This document shows, in pieces, positions 1 through 4,793 of a stretch of DNA of 6,976 bases (positions are counted from its first letter, which is position 1; each line of letters begins with the position of its first letter). This DNA is from Vulcanimicrobiota bacterium. Lineage in GTDB: Bacteria; Vulcanimicrobiota; Vulcanimicrobiia; Vulcanimicrobiales; Vulcanimicrobiaceae. Below the pieces are notes generated by a model. The model was not told the DNA's origin. It saw only the letters and a list, made by a program, of their open reading frames with translations, and ran no database searches. The stretch is taken from positions 1-6,976 of the forward strand of contig JAFAMS010000416.1 of NCBI GenBank assembly GCA_019233165.1, read 5' to 3'. The position numbers and the translations under genes were made by a program.

Positions 1-714
1 GACGTAGGTTTTCGTCGCACGAATCGTCGCGACGGTGCGGTCCCGCCCCGCGACGAACGCGCGAAAACGTTCGGGAGCCATCTGCGCTTTTGCCGCTTGG
101 GTCAGCGCGCCGTTGAGAAAGTCGGACGCGCCTGCGAGCTGGCGGCCGCCGACGACGCCGAAGAGATGACCTGGATGCGTCGCTTCCTTTTGCGCGGCTA
201 CGATGAACGCCGGCGCTGCGGTGAGCCGCGCCGCGATGTCGTCCCATGCGCGCGCCACGTCGGTTTGGGTCGCGCCATTGATCCCGGCGAGCGGCGCGTA
301 GAGGAATTGCGTGTACACGACGTCCAGGACCGCTCGGGCTCCGTACGTGTAATCGCGCTCGAACCGCCGGTACACGGTGAGCTCCCGAAGCATCCCGGTC
401 AGCTTCGCGCGCAGCAGCAGGACGTCATCACGATCGCGCAGCGAAGCCCCCCGAACGTCGATCGCATCGAGCCGGCGCATCCATCCGCGGATCAGTGCGG
501 CGTCGCGCTCGTCAGCAGCGGCCGACGGATCGTCGAACGCTCCGTCGTAACCGCCGATCCCGAGTTCGGTCGCGACCGTCGGATGTGCGGCCGCCCACCG
601 GAACGTGATCTCGCGGGCGAGCTGCTGAATCCGGGCGGTCGGTGCGATCGTTTGCGAACCGGCCGCGAATGGCGTGGCGATGACGAGTGCGAGCGCGAGA
701 AGCGTTCGCTTCAT
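1..714 (-). CDS. DUF885 family secreted protein, N-terminal part (cut by left edge)
   Basis: This is an open frame of 238 codons running off the left edge, so only the N-terminal part is visible. It begins MKRTLLALALVIATPFAAG, a clear signal peptide (basic n-region, hydrophobic residues about 5-15, cleavage probably near residues 18-20), so the product is exported. The mature part (RWAAAHPTVATELGIGGYDG at about 39-58, then DAALIRGWMRRLDAID and SLRDRDDVLLLRAKL) has the helical pattern I associate with DUF885. That family is usually some 550-600 residues long, and a histidine-rich metallopeptidase-like motif is expected in the C-terminal half, which is outside the window. The ATG overlaps the stop of the upstream epimerase gene (ATGA). 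No good Shine-Dalgarno sequence sits near it, so translation is probably coupled. Function is unknown; a peptidase role is family-level speculation. The reading frame is secure and the family assignment fairly secure. Confidence 0.82.
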   Translation of the reverse strand, partial: MKRTLLALALVIATPFAAGSQTIAPTARIQQLAREITFRWAAAHPTVATELGIGGYDGAFDDPSAAADERDAALIRGWMRRLDAIDVRGASLRDRDDVLLLRAKLTGMLRELTVYRRFERDYTYGARAVLDVVYTQFLYAPLAGINGATQTDVARAWDDIAARLTAAPAFIVAAQKEATHPGHLFGVVGGRQLAGASDFLNGALTQAAKAQMAPERFRAFVAGRDRTVATIRATKTYV

Positions 715-1592
715 GCGACTTTCGTGCCCGCGAGCTCCTCGAGAACGCTGGGACGTTTCGGATCCCACCCGAGCTCGCGCATCGCTTTCGCTCCGGAGAC
801 GAATTGGTCGAGGGCGAGCGCGTCGGCAAACGGACCCATGAGCTCGCGCGCTTTCTCCAGCGGTATCGAATCGACGCGACCGTCGCCGCCCGCGGCGCGA
901 CTCGCGGCGCGCGCGATCTCGCCGTACTTGACCGGTTTGCCGTCGACGGCGTTGTAGATCGAGTCGCCGGGAGCGCGTTCGACGGCGAGCGCATAAAGTT
1001 CGGCGAGCGCGTCGACGCGCACCGTCGACCAGTGATTCTCCCCGCTGGCGACGATGGCGAGCTGCCCGGCTTTCGCCTGACCGACCATCATCCCCACGAT
1101 CCCGCCGCCTTCTCCGTAAACGAGCCCGGGTCGGACGACGATCGTGCGCAACGTGTGTTTGCGTGCGTCGAGGACTTTTTTCTCGTGTCCCGGGCGCCAG
1201 GCCACGATCGGTATCGGATCGAGGCGAGCGGTCTCGTCAACCGGCGTCGTACCGGTTTTTCCATAGACCCACACGCCGCTGGTGTAAATGAAGGCCTCGT
1301 GATCGGTGTCGATCGCGCCGAGCATCGCATCGAGAGCCGCGGCGTCGAGCGCGACGCCGTCGGACGATTGCTCGAACGCGCAGTGAATCACTGCATCGGC
1401 GTCGTGGGCCATCTCGCGCAGGACGCTCGCATCGCCGAGGCCGCCTTGGACGGGGTGGATCCCGGCTGTCCGGAGCTTGTCGATCGCCGTCGCACTGCGA
1501 GCGAGGCCGACGACGTCGTGTCCGCGCTTCTTCACGGCGTTGCAAACGGCGAACCCGATGTACCCTGTCGCCCCGGTCACAAAAACCCGCAT
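711..1592 (-). CDS. NAD(P)-dependent epimerase/dehydratase-like protein (extended/atypical SDR)
   Basis: A complete 293-residue Rossmann-fold protein. It starts MRVFVTGATGYIG, giving the dinucleotide-binding GxxGxxG at residues 7-13, followed by an acidic-to-basic turn (ARS at 31-33) that would suit NADP(H). ADAVIHCA at 65-72 and the YTSGVWVYG segment at 103-111 are typical of nucleoside-diphosphate-sugar epimerase and dihydroflavonol-reductase relatives. The usual YxxxK catalytic pair is not seen: the aligned segment reads AWRPGHEKKVL (131-141), with Trp where Tyr is expected. It may therefore be an atypical SDR, a quinone-reductase-like or NmrA-like protein, or non-enzymatic. The start is supported by AAAGGGG at 1599-1605, 6 bases upstream of the ATG. 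It is first in a two-gene operon with the DUF885 gene and is divergent from flgE. The substrate cannot be read from the sequence. Confidence 0.9.
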   Translation of the reverse strand: MRVFVTGATGYIGFAVCNAVKKRGHDVVGLARSATAIDKLRTAGIHPVQGGLGDASVLREMAHDADAVIHCAFEQSSDGVALDAAALDAMLGAIDTDHEAFIYTSGVWVYGKTGTTPVDETARLDPIPIVAWRPGHEKKVLDARKHTLRTIVVRPGLVYGEGGGIVGMMVGQAKAGQLAIVASGENHWSTVRVDALAELYALAVERAPGDSIYNAVDGKPVKYGEIARAASRAAGGDGRVDSIPLEKARELMGPFADALALDQFVSGAKAMRELGWDPKRPSVLEELAGTKVA

Positions 1593-1705
1593 CCCGAGCC
1601 CCTTTCAGATCACATTTGACGTTCCGGGAAGATGGTTCTGAGGGGGAGGACTCTCCTGCGCCGAAATGGTTGCCACCACTTCGTGACAGCGAATCGCAGG
1701 CACCC
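1593..1705. promoter_or_regulatory. Divergent intergenic region between epimerase gene and flgE
   Basis: These 113 bases must hold the promoters for both the minus-strand epimerase operon and flgE. The epimerase Shine-Dalgarno (AAAGGGG on the minus strand) is at 1599-1605, and a weak one for flgE (GCAGG) at 1696-1700. A TTGACG at 1616-1621 looks like a -35 box but has no acceptable -10 at 16-18 bases. GCCGAAAT at 1660-1667 resembles the flagellar sigma-28 -10 (6 of 8 positions) but lacks the TAAA -35. An imperfect palindrome, AAATGGT at 1664-1670 against ACCACTT at 1675-1681, could be an operator. I see no promoter that I would assert. Confidence 0.4.
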
Positions 1706-3073
1706 ATGTCCGTCGATCCACTCTCGATAGGCGCAACCGGACTCTCGGCGTACGATCAGCAGCTAAACGTCGACGCGAACAACGTGGCCAACGTCGGTTC
1801 CTCCGGATTCGAAAGCCAAGACGTTACGTTCCAAGATATCCTGGCGAGCTTCGGCGGTCCGGGCGGAGGCGTCAAGGTCGCGACGATCGACGCGAACGGC
1901 GCACAAGGCGGACTCGCCACGACCGGAAACCCGACCGATTTCGCGATCGACGGAAACGGGTTCTTCGTTCTGCAGCAGCTCGGCGGCGGCGGCCAAACGT
2001 TCACCCGCGACGGGCATTTTTCGCTCGACGCAAACGGCAATCTTGTCGATCCCTCGACGGGTCTCGTCGTCCAAGGATTATCGCCGAGCGGTGCGCTCGC
2101 GCCGATCGCGATTCCGCTGGGATTGCAATCGCAAGCCGTGGGAACGGGCTTCGGACCGAAGACGGGGCCGACGGGCGATCGTTCGTTCGACGTTTCGTTC
2201 GGCGGTAATCTCGATCAATCTCTCTACGTCGCCGCGGCGAGCGGCGGACCGGCGCAACCGGTGACGCTCGGCTCGACCGTCTACGACTCGCTCGGGAACG
2301 CGCACGCGGTCAACGTGACGTTCACGCCGGTCCCGCTCTCCGCGGGTGGCGTCGATCCCGCGACGCAAACCGTGAACGACACGCACGGAAACGCGACGGC
2401 GGTCGGAACCGAGTGGTCGTGGACGATCGCCAAAGCGAATCCGTCAGATCCTGCCGTGTTCCCCGCAACGACCGGTTACGCGTTTTTCGGACAGACGGGC
2501 CAGTTCATCAACACCTCGTCCGATCCGACCGGGCAAACCAACACACACAACGCCGGCCCCGTCGCGCCGAGCGGCGTCGAAGGGAACCTCGTCACCGTCA
2601 ACAACTGGGGGCTGCCCTCGAACAACTCGGTCCCCGCGTCGATCGCGCTCGACTTTTCGTCGATGTCGTCGCTCGCCGGGAGTTCGTCGGCAACGACCCT
2701 ATCGCAAAACGGCAGCGGAGCCGGGACGCTGCAGACGATCTCGGTCGGCGCCGACGGCACGATTACGGGTGCGTACTCGAACGGGCAGCAAGCGGTTCTC
2801 GGCCGGGTAGCGCTCGCATCGTTTGCGAATCCGAACGGTCTCGAGCGGCTCGGCAGCGGCGAATTACAAGCGACGGCCGCGTCGGGCTCGCCGCAGATCG
2901 GCGCGCCCGGGAGCGGCGCGCTCGGGAGCCTTCAGTCCGGTGCGCTCGAGCTCTCCAATGTTTCGCTTGGCGATGAGTTCGTCAAAATGATGATCGCGCA
3001 AGCGGCGTTCCAAGCGAACGCGAAGACCGTGTCGACCGGCGAGCAGCAGATCGACACGATCTTGAACCTGTAA
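1706..3073 (+). CDS. flgE: Flagellar hook protein FlgE
   Basis: A 455-residue protein of the flagellar rod/hook family. It polymerises outside the cell into the curved hook joining rod and filament, after type III export without a cleaved signal peptide. The N-terminal D0 segment (GLSAYDQQLNVDANNVANVG at 12-31, then SSGF) and the C-terminal D0 helix (SNVSLGDEFVKMMIAQ then AFQANAKTV, about 417-442) are the conserved coiled-coil ends. YDSLGNAHAVNVTF at about 193-206 matches the FlgE D2 domain, and ADGTITGAYSNGQ (349-361) followed by LASFANPNGL is typical of hook proteins rather than FlgF/FlgG rod proteins. E. coli FlgE is about 400 residues, so the outer domains are somewhat enlarged. The open frame continues upstream to a TTG at 1616, but ATG 1706 gives the conserved family N-terminus and has GCAGG 5 bases before it. 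No flagellar neighbours (flgD, fliK, flgK) are in view. It ends 7 bases before the convergent cupin gene. Confidence 0.93.
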   Translation: MSVDPLSIGATGLSAYDQQLNVDANNVANVGSSGFESQDVTFQDILASFGGPGGGVKVATIDANGAQGGLATTGNPTDFAIDGNGFFVLQQLGGGGQTFTRDGHFSLDANGNLVDPSTGLVVQGLSPSGALAPIAIPLGLQSQAVGTGFGPKTGPTGDRSFDVSFGGNLDQSLYVAAASGGPAQPVTLGSTVYDSLGNAHAVNVTFTPVPLSAGGVDPATQTVNDTHGNATAVGTEWSWTIAKANPSDPAVFPATTGYAFFGQTGQFINTSSDPTGQTNTHNAGPVAPSGVEGNLVTVNNWGLPSNNSVPASIALDFSSMSSLAGSSSATTLSQNGSGAGTLQTISVGADGTITGAYSNGQQAVLGRVALASFANPNGLERLGSGELQATAASGSPQIGAPGSGALGSLQSGALELSNVSLGDEFVKMMIAQAAFQANAKTVSTGEQQIDTILNL

Positions 3074-3080
3074 CTTTAGG

Positions 3081-3497
3081 CTATTTCGCCATCGTCGTCA
3101 TCGGCGCGCCCTTGGGGATGAGGTAGCTTACCGCGACCCGAACGGGGACGGTGCCTTTGTTGTAGGCGGAGTGCGTGTAGCCGCCTTTTTCCGTCCCGCT
3201 CTGGCCCGCCTTGAGGATGTGCGTCCCGGTGCCGTCCACGACGGTCAGCTCGCCGCTAAGCACCGTGAGCGCGACCGGTCCGCCGTGCGTATGCGATGGG
3301 ACTCCGCTCCCGGGCGGAAAATCCAAAACCTGGTTCACGAGCTCGTAGTCGCCCGCAGTCACCGTAATCGGCATTTTTTCGGTCGCCACGTTGGTCGGCC
3401 CGGCCGCAGCCGTTTGTCCGACGGCGATCCCGGCGAGCGCGCCGAGCGCGACGAGTGCACAAAGAATCCCGGTAATAGACGAACGAGAAAGCATCAT
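3081..3497 (-). CDS. Exported single-domain cupin protein
   Basis: A 138-residue protein with a hydrophobic N-terminal segment (about residues 8-27, ending AVGQTAAA), read as a signal peptide or membrane anchor. It is followed by one small beta-barrel cupin domain. Cupin motif 1 is visible as PPGSGVPSHTHGGPVALTV with metal-ligand candidates His69 and His71, then GE at 82-83. Motif 2 is AGQSGTEKGGYTHSAYNKG with His109 and Asn113 at the canonical spacing. The glutamate that normally follows HxH in motif 1 is absent, so it would have three histidine ligands, if it binds metal. Of the two successive ATGs, the first (3497) is chosen because AGGAGG at 3506-3511 is 8 bases from it and 11 from the second. 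It lies downstream of the 74-residue ORF on the same strand, 53 bases away. The substrate is unknown; a sensor, storage or oxidoreductase role cannot be separated. Confidence 0.88.
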   Translation of the reverse strand: MMLSRSSITGILCALVALGALAGIAVGQTAAAGPTNVATEKMPITVTAGDYELVNQVLDFPPGSGVPSHTHGGPVALTVLSGELTVVDGTGTHILKAGQSGTEKGGYTHSAYNKGTVPVRVAVSYLIPKGAPMTTMAK

Positions 3498-3505
3498 AGG
3501 CTGAT

Positions 3506-3521
3506 CCTCCTGCGCCGGAGG
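3506..3521 (-). promoter_or_regulatory. Hairpin enclosing the cupin Shine-Dalgarno
   Basis: On the minus strand the cupin leader reads CCTCC, then a 6-base loop (GGCGCA), then GGAGG. The two 5-base arms are perfectly complementary. The second arm is the Shine-Dalgarno itself, 8 bases before the ATG, so in RNA this fold would hide the ribosome-binding site. The pairing is seen directly; a regulatory use is inference, as such short complementarity can arise by chance in high-GC DNA. Confidence 0.4.
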
Positions 3522-3525
3522 TAGC

Positions 3526-3554
3526 CTAGCGCGCTTGCCGATTCCTTGCGCTAG
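3526..3554. repeat. Perfect 7-bp inverted repeat over the end of the 74-residue ORF
   Basis: CTAGCGC at 3526-3532 and GCGCTAG at 3548-3554 are exact inverted copies with a 15-base spacer. The right copy contains the TAG stop of the minus-strand small ORF (3551-3553). No T-run follows in the minus direction, so this is not a convincing intrinsic terminator. It could be a protein-binding palindrome, an mRNA-processing hairpin in the leader of the cupin gene, or chance. Confidence 0.4.
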
Positions 3555-3775
3555 AAGAAGGCGGAGAGGCCGTTCTTGTCGCCGGCGTCGCGCTCGTTCT
3601 TGGCGCGAGGCCTCGGTTTTGCGTTGAGCGTTGCGGCGAGGTCGTCGATCGCCTCGAGCGCCGCTTTGCGGGGAGCGGGAGCCGGCTGCGCTTGCTGCGG
3701 CGAATCGACCGCCGGCTGAACCGGAAGCTGGATGACGGCGGCAACGCGAGCAGTCTTCACCTTATAGTCCGGCAT
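3551..3775 (-). CDS. Small proline/alanine-rich protein of unknown function (74 aa)
   Basis: I do not recognise this protein. It begins MPDYKVKTARVAAVIQLPVQ, has a Pro/Ala/Gln-rich low-complexity linker (about residues 21-36, including QAQPAPAP), a short helix-like stretch (ALEAIDDLAATLN, about 39-51), a basic and charged segment (KPRPRAKNERDAGDKNG), and ends LSAFF. There is no signal peptide or membrane segment. Third codon positions are G/C-rich as in the neighbouring real genes and the stop is followed by a same-strand gene, which supports coding. The start is fixed by an in-frame TAA 8 codons upstream with no other start between, but no recognisable Shine-Dalgarno precedes the ATG. It is divergent from the RsbW-like gene. 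The hydrophobic C-terminal tail could be a docking peptide, which is speculative. Confidence 0.55.
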   Translation of the reverse strand: MPDYKVKTARVAAVIQLPVQPAVDSPQQAQPAPAPRKAALEAIDDLAATLNAKPRPRAKNERDAGDKNGLSAFF

Positions 3776-3858
3776 CGGCCGGGAGACTGCCGAGCATTAG
3801 CGGGGTTCCGCATCCGCGTCCCAGGACTCGAGGACGCTCGACGTAAACCCCGAGGACG
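3776..3858. promoter_or_regulatory. Divergent intergenic region between small ORF and RsbW-like gene
   Basis: These 83 bases separate two divergent starts and should contain promoters in both directions. Minus-strand TAATGC near 3797 could be a -10, but I find no matching -35. The GAGGACG at 3852-3858 immediately precedes the TTG start of the kinase gene and contains its Shine-Dalgarno-like GAGG. Nothing else is convincing. Confidence 0.3.
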
Positions 3859-4281
3859 TTGCACGACCGTCACTCGATCCGCTTCCCGAACGCTCCGCAG
3901 TACGTACCGATTGCGCGCCGCGCGGTCGTCGAGTTTGCACGAGAGTGCGGTCTTTCCGAAGGAGCGTGCGACGATCTCACGAGCGCCGTCGGTGAAGCGC
4001 TCGCGAATGCGGTCGAGCACGGGTTCCGCGACCGAACCTACTTTGCGATCCGGTGCTGGCGCGAAGAGGGTTCGCTCTGCGTCGAGGTCGAGGACGACGG
4101 ACGCGGGTTCGACCCCGACGCGCGCCTCGAGCCGGAGGCGAACGCAACCCGAGGTTACGGAATCACGATTATGCGCGCGCTCGTCGACGAGGTGATGTTC
4201 AAGCGGAACGGGCGCGTGGTCCGGCTCCGTAAATTTATCGAAGAAGAAGCGGGCGCCGCGAGCGAAGAGCTAGCCGGCTAA
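3859..4281 (+). CDS. RsbW-like anti-sigma-factor serine kinase / HATPase_c protein
   Basis: A 140-residue single-domain GHKL ATPase. The Bergerat-fold motifs are all visible: N-box GEALANAVEHG with Glu46 and Asn50 for Mg-ATP, G1 box DDGRGFDP with Asp80 and Gly81-Gly83, and G2 box RGYGITIMRALVDEV with Gly99 and Gly101. The size and the absence of dimerisation, HAMP or sensor domains fit RsbW/SpoIIAB/SpoIIE-associated switch kinases. These bind a sigma factor and phosphorylate an STAS antagonist in the cytoplasm; that role is a family inference. The start is TTG 3859, the only initiator after an in-frame TAA at 3844-3846, with GAGG at 3852-3855 only 3 bases before it, so translation may be weak. 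No sigma factor, STAS antagonist or PP2C phosphatase gene is adjacent. The stop overlaps the convergent selenoprotein stop (CTAA). Confidence 0.85.
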   Translation: MHDRHSIRFPNAPQYVPIARRAVVEFARECGLSEGACDDLTSAVGEALANAVEHGFRDRTYFAIRCWREEGSLCVEVEDDGRGFDPDARLEPEANATRGYGITIMRALVDEVMFKRNGRVVRLRKFIEEEAGAASEELAG

Positions 4282-4793
4282 GCCCTCCAGGCTCGCAGGA
4301 CGCCGGCGAGCGCGGCTCGCGCCCGCTCGTCGAGCTCCGCTTCCGAGAGCGTGCTGAGCGGATGCGCGACCACGACCGGTTCGAGCGCCGTCATCCCGAG
4401 CGCTTCGCGCTGGACCCGCGCCTCGTGCTCGAAGACGGTCGTGACGATCACGGCGGTCGGTATCCCCGCGTTCTCTAGCCGGATGGCGTCGTGCATACAG
4501 CACGACGTGCACGACCCTCAATCACCGATCCCGGTGAGTGCGACATCGTTCTCCGCGGCGATCTTCGCCAAGAGCTCGGGCGCCGCATCGCGCGAGAAGC
4601 TCTCCTTCTTGTAGCGCGTCGCCGTACCGAGGCCGTGCTCTTTTGCGAGCGCTTTCGCGACGCGCTCCTCCAGCTTCCAGCCGTTCCACTTCGTATTGTC
4701 GAGGACGGCGACGCGCAGCCCGGCAAGGCTTGCGGGCCGTTTCGCGAGCGCGAGGTAGGGCGCATCGACGACGCCGCGCGGATCGTAGATCAT
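4278..4793 (-). CDS. UGSC-family selenoprotein, selenocysteine encoded by in-frame TGA
   Basis: A 171-residue protein read through a TGA at 4518-4520, taken as Sec92. The flanks are LTGIGD before and GSCTSCCMHDAIRLE after, giving Sec92-Gly93-Ser94-Cys95 with further Cys98 and Cys99; this is the defining motif of the UGSC (seleno)protein family. N-terminal ALAKRPASLAGLRVAVLDN and C-terminal GIPTAVIVTTVFEHEA and VVAHPLSTLSE also fit the family as I know it. The UxxC arrangement suggests thiol-selenol redox chemistry on a cytoplasmic protein without signal peptide; the substrate is unknown to me. ATG 4793 overlaps the upstream stop as ATGA and is preferred over GTG 4802, three codons earlier. 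A hairpin directly after TGA is annotated separately. Standard calling would split this into two ORFs, 4518-4802 and 4278-4496. A nonsense mutation is the alternative, unlikely because both halves are conserved-looking and the motif is exact. Confidence 0.9.
4487..4507 (-). promoter_or_regulatory. Candidate bacterial SECIS hairpin downstream of the Sec codon
   Basis: On the minus strand, 10 bases after TGA, CGTCGTGC (4507-4500) and GCACGACG (4494-4487) form a perfect 8-bp stem closed by a 5-base loop TGTAT. In bacteria the SECIS lies within the coding region just after UGA and binds SelB. Numbering the U of UGA as 1, the loop places G at 23 and U at 24, as I recall for the loop G23-U24 of E. 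coli fdhF. The bulged U17 of fdhF is not seen; position 17 is C and the stem is uninterrupted. An overlapping alternative pairs GTCGTGCA (4515-4508) with TGCACGAC (4495-4488) around a 12-base loop, because GTCGTGC occurs twice in tandem. The compact form looks more stable. Confidence 0.75.

Noticed and set aside
97..957. Plus-strand 286-residue open frame
   Set aside because: It is antisense to the DUF885 and epimerase genes, has shadow-type composition, and crosses the boundary of both real genes.
687..1619. Plus-strand 310-residue open frame
   Set aside because: It lies opposite the epimerase gene, whose Rossmann motif and Shine-Dalgarno are clear; the translation is Arg/Asp/Val-rich with no recognisable domain.
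1660..1667. Flagellar sigma-28 promoter for flgE
   Set aside because: The -10-like GCCGAAAT matches 6 of 8 positions, but no TAAA-type -35 lies 15 bases upstream.
1667..1685. Sigma-54 promoter upstream of flgE
   Set aside because: Read on both strands, the GG and GC dinucleotides are not at the required 10-base spacing.
1616..1705. TTG start adding 30 residues to FlgE
   Set aside because: The added residues have no family counterpart, while ATG 1706 gives the conserved hook-protein N-terminus and has a nearby GCAGG.
3074..3080. Bidirectional terminator between flgE and the cupin gene
   Set aside because: Only 7 bases separate the stops, and no stem with a T-run was found across the junction.
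4278..4496. Separate 72-residue gene starting at ATG 4496
   Set aside because: The ATG is the codon for Met100 inside the UGSC protein, has no independent Shine-Dalgarno, and the frame is continuous with the upstream half through the Sec codon.
4518..4520. TGA as a nonsense mutation creating a pseudogene
   Set aside because: The codon sits exactly at the U of a UGSC motif and is followed by a SECIS-like hairpin, with no decay in the downstream frame.
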